Source: Dipteris shenzhenensis | Taxonomy: Eukaryota; Polypodiophyta; Polypodiopsida; Gleicheniales | Assembly (NCBI GenBank): GCA_047967505.1 | Contig: CM106540.1 | Direction: 5' to 3' (one strand) | Length of the DNA: 64,000 nucleotides | In this document: positions 11,046 through 21,923 of the stretch, piece after piece | How the letters are laid out: each line of letters starts with the position of its first letter | How positions within the stretch are numbered: the first letter of the stretch is position 1 | Made by a program: the position numbers and the translations under genes | Notes under the pieces: model-generated | Told to the model about the DNA's origin: nothing | The model's input: the letters and a program-made list of their open reading frames with translations, nothing else | Database searches by the model: none

Positions 11046-11099
11046 ATTAACCTCTTGAGGCACAAAAGCAGATTCTAGACCCTCGTGAAGTGGAGGTTC

Positions 11100-11610
11100 C
11101 TCTGGTTGGGGAGGATACTATGGGAGAATGTTCTCTATGTTCTCTCTCTCCATGCTCATACTTAACCTAAAAAATGACAACAAGATAGAATTATTTTATA
11201 ACCCTAAACAATATTTAAAAATTAAATTCAACATGGATACTTATCGCATCGTTTATCATCTCATGAAATTGTACCAACATTTATTATCGCATCGTTCACT
11301 TATAGAAATAATATTTAAGCATTTATTATCGCAACATTTATCATCTCATTATACAAACTTGAATCATGGAGTGGAGACTTAGATGATATAAAAAAATAGC
11401 AATGTTACAGGTATTCATGTTCAGAAATTCATATTACAAATTATCAAAAAAAGACTCAATCCTTTGCTAGTCTAAGTCCTTGGTTTGTACTGAGCTGTAT
11501 GATGCATCTAAAAGCAATATCAAAACCCCCACAAAAATCATTAGTGCTTGGATGTCTATTCGAGTGTGCAGACTTTCCCTAAATTGTAAATCATTTGTAG
11601 ATGCCAAATT
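11100..11610. other. AT-rich intergenic stretch
   Basis: I see no gene. Around 11200-11350 there are repeated ATTTATTATCGCA/CATCGTTCACTT and TTATCATCTCAT words, suggesting a short decayed tandem repeat. Confidence 0.35.
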
Positions 11611-11615
11611 AGAGC

Positions 11616-12110
11616 TTATACGGGTCTAGTACTAGTTGATGGTGCACAAATGTTTATGATCTTCAAGATGTGATGAGACATTGTGTACACATCTTGTGCA
11701 ACATTGAAAGGTGGGGGACTCGATGCACAGGCACTTTGGAGCGACGTGGCAAACTCTTGCAATGGAACTCTACATAATGTTGGGGATGCCACTGGGTAAT
11801 GCTGGATAGTGCTTGCTCTAGTGCTTGTCAGTGTCATCATTCCCCAATCACATATGCCCAAGTACACTTCTTTGAATGACTCAGAGAAATGTAGCCTAAT
11901 GTTTTGCGCATGCAAATCAAAGGCTTTGTCCATCGGAGTTCATAAGAAACACCTTGTTTCTTCAATCCAAAAATGCTAGAAACAAATATGCACAGCCCAA
12001 GTTGTCAAACTTGTGGCTTAAAATCCTTGTCCACATCCTTCTCCATCAATTCATAGAGGTGGAAGGGAGCATCCCCAACAACCAACAGATACCTATGTTC
12101 TTCATTCAAT
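11616..12110 (-). other. unidentified decayed ORF
   Basis: The minus strand gives a mixed-composition reading (EEHRYLLVVGDAPFHLYEL and, after stops, FKEVYLGICDWGMMTLT) across 12110-11616, with two or more stops in between. This looks like a decayed protein-coding region, but I do not recognise the family. Confidence 0.22.
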
Positions 12111-13033
12111 AGGTGTATGTCTGTGATGTCTTGCATTCGACTTGTGGATTGGAATGACAAGCATCACTTGTTAGGAACAAGAAAGGGACGTCCTACAGAG
12201 CACAAGCAAGCAAGAACAGAGAGCAGAGAGCCCATGTCTCTAAGGCCTCGCGTGCTAACTCCCCAGGCACATAGTGACCTTGTTGACTTGGCAACATCTG
12301 CCATACCTCTCCATCAATAGGATGTTACTACTAAGGAGTTACAAGCTCATCTTCAACTCAAGCCTTCGAGTACTGTTATGGATAAATTTGACCAAATTAA
12401 AAGGCATAAATATGTGTGTGTGCTTGTATGTGTGGCAATAGTATAATAAAATATGGTGTGCATAAGGCCCAGGGTTGAGGTGGTAGGGCATGACCATGTG
12501 CCACCCTTCCATCTAAGAGGACCCATAAGGTGTGTTGTACATAATCCATGGTAGTAATAATATAAAATGATAAGGTGGCATGGGTCCTCCATGCACCACC
12601 CCTCCACCTAGGTGCGGTCCCATGCATGCATTTAGTGAGATATGGCCCAAGGACCATCGAAGAAGTAATATAAAATAGGTGGATATGGATATTATATTGG
12701 ATTATTCCCTCCACGTAGGATAGGCCCATGTGGGGGGGTGTAGAAAGTCCAAGAATGCAAGTTAAATAATGTGGAAAGTAAGATGAGGTGGCAAGATTCC
12801 TTGTGCCAACCCTCCACTGGTCCTCCTAGATGTTTGAACGTATTATAAAATTGGGAAGAGACCAAGGGAGTATCTTAGACTTGGGATATGGGGGTTGATG
12901 TATATGGAAAAATGAGGCAAAGGGTTGTCGCACACAATTGAGAGTGCGTAACCACCTAGCCCACATGTGACACTCTTCCACACACACCATGCATGTGGGA
13001 GGATGCATTTATTGGGAGCGACTCCCTCTCTTG

Positions 13034-13051
13034 GCTATAAAAGGAGGGGGC
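13034..13051 (+). promoter_or_regulatory. TATA box in G1 LTR
   Basis: GGCTATAAAAGGAGGGGGCT is a strong plant TATA-box match in the middle of the LTR, at the expected U3/R position, followed by an AATAAA-like element about 90 bases downstream. Confidence 0.6.
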
Positions 13052-13559
13052 TATTCCTTGATGGAACACGCTCATTCTTGTAAAGCCACCTAGCTAGTAC
13101 TTTGATTTCCCCCCCCATCTTTCCAATAAAGAGAGCTTTCGTGTGTGGTTCTTTGCTTCTGTGCCTCCAATATATGTATCTTCTACTCATAGTTCTCCAT
13201 CTCTGTGGCTACAGAACTTCTCAGTTTTTGTGCCTTTAGCCTGCGGTTCCTATGCATCTTCTGGGTTCTTGCACAGCGCCACACATCTTCTAGTTGACCA
13301 TGCCTGCAAAACTGCTCATGTGCATCTGCAACACCCGCATGTCCCCTGGTTGCAACTAGCGCATTTGCACGTCACAGACAGATCACAAATCATGACTATT
13401 TTTTTAGTTCTTATGTCTTCTGGCACATCTGCATGTCGCGGACAGATCGCACTATTTTCCAGGGTTCCTGTGTCTTCTAGCGCACCTGCGCATCGCAGAC
13501 AGACTATCGCAGACAGACTTTTTGGGCTCCTGCAAAAGATCTCGCACCCCTATCCTCTT

Positions 13560-13690
13560 CCTCTTCTCCTTCTCTTTCTCCTCTTCTCCTCTCCTCTCCT
13601 CTCTTTTTATTAAGGAGTGGGAATTGAACCCAAGACCTCCCCATTCACAAAAGGAAGATTTACCAATGGGCCAGCAAATAGGAAGGGATG
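13560..13690 (-). repeat. tRNA-derived SINE-like insertion
   Basis: On the minus strand the sequence begins near 13673 with TGGCCCATTGGTAA (pol III A-box-like) and, about 30 bases later, has GGTTCAATTCC (B-box-like, plus-strand 13620-13630). The T-arm-like hairpin TGGGTTCAATTCCCA follows tRNA geometry. It then runs into AAAAAGAGAGGAGAGGAGAG, a simple-sequence tail. This is the layout of a tRNA-derived SINE. It lies inside the LTR/leader of G1. It is not an intact tRNA, because the acceptor stem does not pair. Confidence 0.45.
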
Positions 13691-14486
13691 AAAGTGTAAA
13701 GATATTGCTTGTATGGTGAAATTTCATGAACTGTAACTGTCAACCGTAGGGAGTTTCCTCTTGTTGTAAAAGAAAAAGTACTTCATTTTATGTGCTCTAT
13801 TCATATCTGATACTAGATTGTAGATTTCAAACTTTTTCAAGTTCACTCCTTGGACACATGCCACACGAGGAGGGTGGATATTTATGTCACTTCTCCATGA
13901 GTTCAAGGATTTGGTGCTTGGCCCTCCGCTCATTACGGCTACCAATTGGCGAGATCTCTTTCTTGATCTTCATGTCGATCTTCAACAACTGATTGTACAA
14001 TGCATGTTCAAGGAGATGACGGGTGGGATTATACACCGTGGATGATTCAAGGTGAAGAATTAGTGATACACTGGGAGGACTTTGATTTCAATTCTAGTCA
14101 TTTAGCGGTGATCGAGCTACTTGCTGCATCGGAGGTAATTAAAAGGGTGACATTCTTTGAAGGGTGGGATGCTCCCCAAGCTTGGGGGGAGATTTGGCAC
14201 ATCTCCTTAATAATTCCTGTGGGTAAGCTTGTCTTGAATGATTTCTTCTCGATCTCATTACAAAGTTTTCTAGGGCTTGGCTATGGTTGGTAATGTTTTG
14301 ACCAAGGAATCCCTTTGTACCTAATCAACCTTTTGTGCCTCATTTTGAGCTTCAAGTTGTAATTCTTTTTGGTCTAAAGATAAACTATCAACAAAGGATT
14401 ACAAGTTTATTTGGTACTGAACGTCTTTCTCAAGTATTAAATTCTCCCCACCCTCTCCTTCTACCTATCTTGGACTACCAAGAAAC

Positions 14487-14981
14487 TTGGGATGTCTGGA
14501 TTTTAGTCTTGGTGTGATGACATCTTGGCTCCTCCAATTTGACAGCGCATACAAACCTTCGACCAAGGCTGCTGGTGTGGGTGTGAAGCTCACTTCACCA
14601 GGGGGTGAGGTGTATTCTTATAGCAAGTCTACACAAGCAAGTACTTGTAACCAAGCTGAGTACTCAACACTCATTTTTGGGCTACAAAAGGCACAAGAAC
14701 ATCGCATTAAGCAACTTGAGGTGCAAGGAGATTCTCAACTCATGTGTGAACAAGTTAGTGGAAGGTGGAAGGTGCGGAGCGAAGGCTTGGTTCCACGACA
14801 TCAACAAGCATTGGAACTTTGCCAACAATTTGAAGAGGTAAAAATTCAGCATATCCCTCGAGCTCAAAATCTAGTTGCTGATTTCTTGGCACATGAAGCT
14901 TGTACTTCAATCACGCATGAAGTAAGTGGAAGCACCGGCCCAACAAAGCCGCAAGCCACGAATGAGGGTGATCATTTGTAA
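14487..14981 (+). CDS. archaeal-type RNase H (aRNH) upstream of gag, G1
   Basis: An uninterrupted 164-codon frame. The motifs fit a type I RNase H of the archaeal/plant 'RVT_3' type: LLQFDSAYKPSTKAAGVGV (first Asp), NQAEYSTLIFGLQKA (Glu), LEVQGDSQLMCEQV (Asp) and HIPRAQNLVADFLAHEA (last Asp), so all four D-E-D-D metal ligands are present. The usual length of this domain is about 120-130 residues, which fits. It would degrade RNA in RNA-DNA hybrids. In known Tat-lineage plant elements a second RNase H of this kind sits between RT-RNase H and integrase; here it is about 500 bases upstream of gag. It is followed, in another frame, by a zinc knuckle. It could be a captured domain or a rearranged piece of another element. 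The true start is unclear, since Met at 14520 also fits. Confidence 0.72.
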   Translation: MGCLDFSLGVMTSWLLQFDSAYKPSTKAAGVGVKLTSPGGEVYSYSKSTQASTCNQAEYSTLIFGLQKAQEHRIKQLEVQGDSQLMCEQVSGRWKVRSEGLVPRHQQALELCQQFEEVKIQHIPRAQNLVADFLAHEACTSITHEVSGSTGPTKPQATNEGDHL

Positions 14982-15117
14982 GGAATGCAAAGGTTGTGGT
15001 CATCATGAAACTAAGTGTTGGGCATATTTGATACGAGTTTACCGACTTCGAAAGATCATCAGAAACGTCCTCAAAGACATTGCTCAAAAGAAGGATGCCA
15101 GACCACACACCCCTTGA
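14926..15117 (+). pseudogene. zinc-knuckle fragment following the aRNH (G1)
   Basis: The frame contains CKECKGCGHHETKC, a correct C-X2-C-X4-H-X4-C zinc knuckle, followed by a basic helix (RVYRLRKIIRNVLKD). It overlaps the end of the RNase H frame by 56 bases in a different frame, so the two were probably one protein split by a frameshift. Nucleic-acid binding is the expected role. Confidence 0.5.
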
Positions 15118-15486
15118 AGAAATAGCATGGCGATTACAAGAACTAGAAGAAGCTGAAGGTGATGTGAAAGCTCTCCAACTGTTGACATTTGTCATGGCAT
15201 TCTTGTTTCCCTTGATGAACAACCTCATGCAGTTCTGTGTCTCTAACCCTCACTTGTAAAGATGGATATGATATCATGAGGGTTGGTCCTTTTAAGATTA
15301 TCTATGTGCTATTCTATGCTGAAGATTCTTCCCATGTAGTATTTCACAATACACCAGTCACACCCTAGCCTACCTATGTGTGCTTTGTGGATGTATCTTC
15401 ACCCGATTTTCAATTCAAACTTCCTCTTTCTATTGTTTGTCCATAGATAAGCCTTGTTTCGCCTCTCTCTTTTCCATCTTCCAAGC

Positions 15487-16159
15487 ATGGCAGACATTCC
15501 TATGTTCTGTGGATGGGTTGAAGAAAATCCTAGTGAGTATCTTTTGGCCTTCAAGTGCCGTTGTGTTTCTCTAAACTTTCTTACTGAAGAAAGATGGCTG
15601 TTGGTTCTTCCCACATTTCTAGAGGGTTTGGCTCAAGTGTGGTATGAGAAGCATGCCGAAGATGTTCGCCAAAGTTGGCCAAGGTTGACAGTAGCTATGA
15701 TTGAGTATTTCAACAAAGAAGAGGAGCTAGAGAATGTGTACCTATAGGTGGCATACTTGAAGCAGTCGAAAGGTGAGACGGTGCATTGATATGTGGATCG
15801 AGCGACCATGCTCCTGGACCCGTTTAATTGCCATGCAGGAGGACAATGCCGGATTTCGAGCTGGAATGACTCAGCATGTGTTGGGCTACCTTGTAATAGA
15901 AGCAAGTGGTGAATTCCGCCTCAAGCTTAAATGGGAGCATCCAGAAACTATGGTGCTAGCACATGAGATTGCTCAAAGCTTTGATAAAGTTCAGTCTGAC
16001 CCTACTTCAAAGAAGACAATTGTCCCTCAGCAACCCCCTCAATTCTTGCAACAACCTGGGGGGTCTAACTCAGGGGCATACCCCCACCCCTCATTAGGGA
16101 TGTATCCACCGCCTCCACCTCAAATGTATGGTCCTCCCTTAGATGCTTACCCTCAATAA
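15487..16159 (+). pseudogene. gypsy gag capsid region (G1)
   Basis: Starts MADIPMFCGWVEENPSEYLL, the typical entry of a gypsy capsid domain (PF03732-like), with LAQVWYEKH and WPRLTVAMIEYFN. In-frame stops occur at 15745 (TAG where Gln is plausible) and about 15788, with a frameshift before 15850. The capsid reading then continues to a Pro/Gln/Tyr-rich linker (YPHPSLGMYPPPPPQMYG). It ends at a TAA at 16157, again in a Gln position, before the zinc knuckle segment. Confidence 0.75.
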
Positions 16160-16296
16160 GGAGTATATCCTCAACCTCTACCTAGATTCCCCAGCCTCGC
16201 CCATCAGCCCCCCTCCTTCCTACTCCCCCGGCCCCTCTTGCTAAGGAACCCGGAGTCAATGACCTAGCCAAGGCCCTAAATGATCTTCGACTTGAG

Positions 16297-16668
16297 ATGG
16301 TGGGCATCAAAAATCAAGCCAATCACCCTCCAAGAGAACATGCCAATGTTATATGCTATGAGTGCCACCAGAAGGGTCATTATCGCACAGAATGTCCCAA
16401 TATTCCAAGGGTGAATCTTCTGAGTGAATCAGGCACCGAGGATTCTGATGTAGAGATCGTTGACCTTGGGAAAAGAAGTCGTACCACCTCAGACCCCTCT
16501 CCAAACCGTGGACCGGGCCACCCCAAGAAGAAGGTGTCCTTCTCAGAGCCCTCATATGCTGAGATGGCAGCCCCACTGATAGAGAAGACTAAAAGATCTT
16601 GTAGGAGTAAGTGGTCACCCTCGGATTTTCCCATCGGCTCAGGGCAAGAGGACTATTCAGTTGTTTAG
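16297..16668 (+). pseudogene. gag nucleocapsid zinc knuckle (G1)
   Basis: CYECHQKGHYRTEC is a complete C-X2-C-X4-H-X4-C knuckle near 16357-16398, followed by an acidic then basic region before the protease. It is in line with the gag linker upstream and completes gag. Confidence 0.75.
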
Positions 16669-16789
16669 GACCTTGCTCATCGGTCTTTGAGCATCATGCT
16701 CCCTCAACTAATAGCATTAAGCCCTAAGGTGAAACGTGAGCTGTAGCAAGGGCTCTCAACAAGGAGGAGAAAGAAAAAGGGAAAGGTAT

Positions 16790-17573
16790 GAGAGATCTCT
16801 TCTATCTCTAAAGAAATTGATCAGCACCCACATACAGTAGATGTCATCATAGATAATTGCCATGTCAAAAGTGTGTGTGCTGATGGGGGAGCTGCATGTA
16901 ATATCATGGTGCCCCGAATCATAAGAAATTGAATTTGAAATGCACAAGGTGTTCCTCCACTCGAATCAAGGTAGCAGATTGTCGATGACTCACCACCCTA
17001 GGAGTCATTGAGGATTTGCCCATCACTGTCAATGGGTTGACCACCACTGTCAATTTCTATGTAGTGGACATCGAAGATACAGGCAGGAGTTACCCTGCCA
17101 TACTCGAGAGACCATGGTTGAGAAAGAGTGATGCAGTCAGCTATTGGAAGACAGGGCACATGTCTTTTGGTGCTTCTAAGGAGAAGATCCCGGTGCAACC
17201 AGGTGCCACGGAACTAGAAAAAGAAGAGGAGCAAGATAGTGATACTCTCTCATCCTCGGTGTCTGAATCAATGGAAGAATTAGACGAGGGGGAGGAGTTC
17301 TCAGAGGAGAAATTTTACATGATGTGGGTGTCTCTGACCCCACGATCTGCAAAAAAGGTAACAGCTAGTCCTCAACAGCTTGAATCTATGCTTTCCCTAG
17401 ACCTCACTCCAAGTGAGAAAGACGAGTTCCTAGAAATGTTCAAAGATTTCCCTGACCTCTTCGCAACTAGCTACCGCCACCTTTGCCATGTGACTGCCAT
17501 AGAGCACAAGATAGAGCTAAAGCCTAATGCGAAGCCTGTGGCTCAGAAGTATCAAAGATTAAGGCCCCTATAG
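16790..17573 (+). pseudogene. gypsy aspartic protease and linker to RT (G1)
   Basis: VDVIIDNCHVKSVCADGGAACNIM has the protease active site in the D-G-G-A form often seen in plant Athila/Tat-like elements (Asp at 16882). The protease C-terminus reads FYVVDIEDTGRSYPAILERPWL in the next frame, so a frameshift lies near 16930-17010. A long acidic Ser/Glu linker follows, then the start of RT (RHLCHVTAIEHKIELKP). A TAG at 17571 interrupts the link to RT, in a place where Gln is likely. Confidence 0.72.
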
Positions 17574-17582
17574 ACCGATGCT

Positions 17583-18293
17583 TTGTGCTCAGAGTTGCAA
17601 AAACTTGTAGAAGCTAGGTTTATTGTTCCGGTTCACAATATTGAATGGGTTTCACCAGTGGTAGTCACCCCAAAGAAAAACAACAAGTGGCGGGTCTGCA
17701 TCGACTATAAGAAACTCAATGCAGCCACCAAGAGGGACCATCATCCTCTTCCCTTTCAAGACCTCATTCTTGAGAAGGTAAGTGGTCATGAGATGTATAC
17801 ATTCTGTGATGGTTACTCCGGGTTTTATCAAATCAAAATTGCTGAGGAGGATGTGCTTAAAACCACATTTGCCATGCCTTGGGGGACATTTGCATTCAAA
17901 GTAATGCCATTTGGCCTCACCAATGCTCTTGCTACCTTTCAAAGATTTATCCAGATGATGTTTGCTCCTTATTTGGGGGTTTTCTTGGAGGTGTTTTTAG
18001 ATGATTTTTGTATATTCTCGACACATAAGGAGCACGTCATGAAGGTTAGGTTGGCCTTCCAAAGGGTCAATGATGCGAATGGTAGCCTCAACCCTGATAA
18101 ATGCACCATTGGAGCCACTCAAGGGAGGTTACTGGGACATATTGTCTCATTTGAGGGCGTCAAGCCTGACCTCGAGAAGGTAGAAGCTATCCTCAAGCTC
18201 TCCCCACCAACAACCAAACGTCAGGTACACTCATTTGTCAATCTAGTAGGATACTATCGCCACTTCATTGATCAATATGGTGCTTTGACGTGA
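17583..18293 (+). pseudogene. gypsy reverse transcriptase (G1)
   Basis: The palm and fingers are well preserved: WVSPVVVTPKKNNKWRVCID, LPFQDLILEKVSG, MPFGLTNALATFQR and the catalytic VFLDDFCIFS (F-L-D-D form of Y-x-D-D), then LGHIVSFEGVKPD and VGYYRHFI. The frame is open for 236 codons. It stops with TGA at 18291 where Arg (CGA) would be usual, just before the RNase H connection. Confidence 0.85.
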
Positions 18294-18296
18294 CCC

Positions 18297-18680
18297 ATGA
18301 CTATGCTATTAAAAGATGGAGTTGATTTCTCTTGGGATGAGGATTGTGATCATGGGTTTGTACAAATCAAGAGTGCTCTGCTGCCTTCAGAACCCATTCT
18401 ACGCAATCCTGATTGGTCAAAGACTTTCTATATCAATCTTGGGTTTGGTGAGCACACTCTGGCAGGTATTCTTCTCCAGCAAGGGGAGGATCGGTTCATG
18501 TATCCTGTTTGATTTGCTTCTCGACAATTGCTTGAAACTAAACGATGCTACTCTGAGGCTGATAAGCATGCTTTGTCTTTGGTGTTCTGCATTGAGAAAT
18601 TTAAGCATTATGTTGCTAGAAAGTCCTTCATTATAATCTGTAGCAATGGTCTTCAAAGCAGGTTCTTCAATCACCAAATC
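18297..18680 (+). pseudogene. gypsy RNase H (G1)
   Basis: Continues RT with FSWDEDCDHGFVQIKSALL, then the RNase H core. The first catalytic Asp expected in the 'HTDAS' strand appears replaced (FYINLGFGEHTLAGILL). After an in-frame TGA at 18510 the conserved FASRQL, YSEADKHALSLVFCIEKFKHY segment follows. The missing Asp and the stop indicate an inactive domain, which makes the upstream aRNH more noteworthy. Confidence 0.7.
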
Positions 18681-18682
18681 CC

Positions 18683-19746
18683 ATGGGCCGATTGGCCAAA
18701 TGGTTGGCAGTTTTACAAGAATATGATTTTTCTTTCAAAATTGTACAAGGGGGTTGTTCCAACTTGAAGAATGCTTTGATTGATTTAGAGGAGTGCCTCG
18801 ATGTAACCCTTGTAGCGGCCATAGAAGTTGGGGATCCATGGTATGGTGGAATCTACAGGTTTCTAACCGCTTTCTCCTTTCCTCCAGAAAGTACGAGGAA
18901 AGTACTAGCTACGAGAGAGAAAATCCGTAGAGATAGTAGGCGCTACACTCTCTCTGATGGGGTGTTATACCGGCAAGGCCTAGATGAGGTACTAAGATGG
19001 GACATTGGTGCAAATGAAGTACCTAAGGTATTGAAGCATTATCATGATGGATTTTGTGGAGGCCATTATGCCGATGACTATACAGCTAAGAAGATTTTAC
19101 ATGCTAGGTACTATTGGCCGACCTTGTTCAAGGATGTCAATAGTATTGCAAAACTTGTGAACCATGCCAATTCTTTGATAGGAAGGATTTGCGTCCTAGG
19201 CAACATCATCCAGTGATGTCCATCCATCTGTTTCAGAAGTGGGGAATAGATCTTGTTGGGCCCCTACCCATGACTACCTGCAAAAAGAAGTATCTTTTGG
19301 TAGCCACTCAGTATGTCACTAAGTGGGCTGAAGTTATCACCCTCCCCACTGCAAATGGTAAGGTAGTTTCAAATTTCATATTTGAGCATATCTGCACAAG
19401 GTTTGGGACACCCATGGAAATAGTATCTGACCATGGGAGTCCATTCTTAAATGTAGTGGAGTTGCTCATGGATCGCATGGGTATTGATCACCGCACTTCT
19501 AGCATCTATCATACAGCGTCCATGGGAAAAATGGAGCAGACCAATGGCCTCCTTTGTAAATCCATGGGAAAAATGGCCACAGGGAACAGGAGCCAATGGG
19601 ATCATAAGGTCACTGAAGCTATGTGGGCTTACAACATCACTCATAAAATGTCTACAGGTCACACTCCTTTTGAGTTGGTGTATGGTACTGAGGCAGTTTT
19701 ACCACTAGACATAGAGATTCTGACCTTGAGATTGGCACGAGAATAG
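18683..19746 (+). pseudogene. gypsy integrase (G1)
   Basis: The N-terminal part has the two His of an HHCC zinc site (HYHDGFCGGHY) and YYWPTLFKDV, but the two Cys are not recognisable. A frameshift near 19190 leads to the core: WGIDLVGPLPM (Asp at about 19249), IVSDHGSPF (Asp at about 19430) and KMEQTNGLLC (Glu), so the D-D-E triad is kept. It continues to AMWAYNITHKMSTGHTPFEL and ends with a TAG at 19744 in a likely Gln position. Confidence 0.8.
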
Positions 19747-20166
19747 AGGATGATAGAAGATGAATATGTAGAGGCCAAGTTTGTACAACTTGAGAAGTTA
19801 GGTGAAACCCGATGCCTTGCACTACATCAAACAAAGATCCAAAAGAATTGACAAAAGGTCTGCTTGGATGCTAAAATTTGCAAGGTATGGGAAAGACACT
19901 TTGCAGAGGGGAATGTGCTATGTTTTGATAACAGATTGGACCACCAAATGGATAAGAAGTTCTTGCCACTCTGGACTGGTCCATACAAAGTCATCAAGGA
20001 ATGTAGCAATGGGTCTGTACAAGTTCAGGACCTGCATGAGCCATATGGCAAGAAGGTGATCAACAAGCATTGTCTCAAGCCCTTCTTTGTGCATGATGGT
20101 CCCAGGCATGGGAATGCTGTGCATTCCCTACCTGGGGGGGGAACTATTATGGATAAATTTGACTAA
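19747..20166 (+). pseudogene. integrase C-terminal tail (G1)
   Basis: Downstream frames continue the integrase C-terminus with FAEGNVLCFDNRLDHQMDKK and LWTGPYKVIKECSNGSVQV (a GPY-like module). There is no chromodomain. A frameshift and stop separate it from the core. The reading runs through the PPT into the LTR. Confidence 0.65.
20131..20144 (+). other. polypurine tract of G1
   Basis: TGGGGGGGGAAC lies directly before the 3-prime LTR start at 20145, as expected for plus-strand priming. Confidence 0.7.
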
Positions 20167-20820
20167 AGTAAAAGGCATAAATATGTGTGTGTCTTGTATG
20201 TGTGGCAATAGTATAATAAAATATGGTGTGCATAAGGCCCAGGGTTGAGGTGGTAGGGCATGACCATGTGCCACCCTTTCATGTAAGAGGACCCATAAGC
20301 TGTGTTGTACATAATCCATGGTAGTAATAATATAAAATGATAAGGTGGCATGGGTCCTCCATGCACCACCCCTCCAGCTAGGCAGTCCCATGCCTGCATT
20401 TAGTGAGATATGGCCCAAGGACCATGGGAGAAGTAATATAAAATAGGTGGAGATGGATATTATATTGGATTATTCCCTCCATGTAGGATAGGCAAGGATA
20501 CATCTAGTCTCATAGTTTCTCATGCCATCTCATGGTGGTCAAGGATTTTTTCCAATTGTGGTGGAAGGATGCTCATCTAAAGATGTTAGAAAATTAATGT
20601 ACAAGATTAGTGGTAGTCTTACTAGGACACCGTGAACTTGGTTTGCTTTCTTGAGCTCCTTACCATGAACCAGGCTCTGATATGGGGGGGGGTGTAGAAA
20701 GTCCAAGAATGCAAGTTAAATAATGGGAAAGTAGGATGAGGTGGCAAGATTCCTTGTGCCAACCCTCCACTTGTCCTCCTAGATGTTTGAACGTATTATA
20801 AAATTGGAAAGAGAATAATT
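20145..20820 (+). repeat. G1 3-prime LTR (truncated, with an internal insertion)
   Basis: Matches 12374-12840 except that about 190 bases at 20494-20684 replace a short stretch. It stops matching at about 20812 before reaching the TATA box region, so the rest of the LTR was lost. Confidence 0.75.
20494..20684 (-). repeat. copia leader fragment inside the G1 3-prime LTR
   Basis: The end of this insertion (about 20625-20684) contains TTGGTTTGCTTTCTTGAGCT and CCAGGCTCTGATAT. These match the sequence flanking the C1 copia PBS at 7915-7960. It is therefore a piece of copia leader/PBS sequence without its LTR. Confidence 0.55.
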
Positions 20821-20842
20821 ACAACATGGGTTCTAGCTTTCA

Positions 20843-21031
20843 AGTACAAAATGAGATGAAATGGATATGAGCATATGCGCTCTTCCATTGCTTGACATAT
20901 TCTCCCATCCATCCCATCACATACAACATACCATCCTAGTACAAAATGAGATGAGATGGATATGGGCATATGGCTCTTCCATCACCTATCATATTCTCCT
21001 ATCCATCCCCTCATGTTGTGTAACATACAAC
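20843..21031 (+). repeat. 95-bp tandem duplication
   Basis: Two units starting AGTACAAAATGAGATGA at 20843 and 20938 share most of their length (GATATGGGCATATGG-like and ATTCTCCCATCCATCCC-like words). No gene is seen between 20820 and 21920. Confidence 0.6.
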
Positions 21032-21039
21032 ATTCTATA

Positions 21040-21920
21040 TTACATTTAACACATGTACAATATCGTCTATCTCTTTCACTTTACTATTGCCACTGAGTAG
21101 CTCAATCTCTTCTTCCTTCGTTAAATGCACCCTTGGCAACCATTTCTAGAGGTAGTCGATAGAGCAAGCGAGAGAAAGCGAGCGGGCCCAAAAAAGCGAG
21201 CCATCTTTTCCACAATCCCTTATAGAGGTAGCCAACATAGCTCTATGAAATCCACTATTTGGGAAGAATCTCCAAAATGAAACTTAACCTACTTTCCATA
21301 TTTGGGAGAGTAGAGCAAATTAATAATATATTATAATTATCTTGATAATGTAACTTGGACTTGGTAGCATAGGAGAGACTAAATCAAGTAACACTTTTCC
21401 AACAACTCAATTCTCATATCCTTCAGTGAGTCTATTGACGATGACTTGCACAATTTATTGATATTTCATAGTCCCTCATATGGTTGGAAGTTGTATATTG
21501 ATGCCTATGAGTCTCACTATATACGCATGTCCTAGCCCATTGCTATGTCAAAAGCCTTTATTGATTTGCTTTCTCTTCATCAAGATCCTAGGTATTCATT
21601 TGCCTCATATAAAGTTGCAAACATATCCCACGCCTTTTTTAATGTTTTCATTGTATTTAACTATCCAAGCACAACATCTTGTACATTTTGCTTTCTCAAA
21701 TGGTAATTGTATTTGTCCTTCCTTTCCCATTTAAATTGTGCATGTGAAATACATTGTGTCTATGGATTACTCTTGGATTAGCAATAGCTAGTTTGTTAAT
21801 GTACCATCAGCATATTCACATTTGTCATCCAATAAACCAATGTACATTTCCAAGTAATGTGATTACCAAAGTCAAACATAGCTGACAGTAGCAGTACAAG
21901 CAACAGCAATCCTACAGACC
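21040..21920. other. no gene seen
   Basis: AT-rich sequence with no supported ORF. A GCTCGC-type repeat end lies at 21150-21215, the inverted counterpart of that at 4620-4676. Confidence 0.4.
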
Positions 21921-21923
21921 TAC

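Larger units (their letters stand above)
12374..13730 (+). repeat. G1 5-prime LTR (3-prime limit uncertain)
   Basis: It begins TGTTATGGATAAATTTGACC. The first roughly 470 bases match the 3-prime LTR. It contains a good TATA box (GGCTATAAAAGGAGGGGG at about 13034-13051) and an AATAAAG-like signal near 13125. Because the 3-prime LTR is truncated, its true end cannot be read; a block at 14380-14510 resembling the R/U5 region of the G2 LTR suggests it might run to about 14.5 kb. Confidence 0.6.
12374..20820 (+). mobile_element. Ty3/gypsy LTR retrotransposon G1 (with extra RNase H upstream of gag)
   Basis: The LTRs are recognised because 12374-12840 is repeated at 20145-20812. Both copies start at T(G/A)TTATGGATAAATTTGAC, and a G-rich polypurine tract precedes the 3-prime copy. 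The order is 5-prime LTR and leader, archaeal-type RNase H with a zinc knuckle, gag, zinc knuckle, protease, RT, RNase H, integrase, PPT, then a truncated 3-prime LTR. There is no chromodomain after integrase, so it belongs among the non-chromovirus (OTA, Tat/Athila-like) plant elements; the extra RNase H recalls the Tat lineage, where aRNH is normally placed after RT. Many frames are broken, mainly by TAG/TAA/TGA in Gln or Arg positions, so it is inactive. Confidence 0.85.

Noticed and set aside
13611-13673. tRNA gene
   Set aside because: A- and B-box-like words and a T-arm are present, but the acceptor and anticodon arms do not pair; a SINE head fits better.
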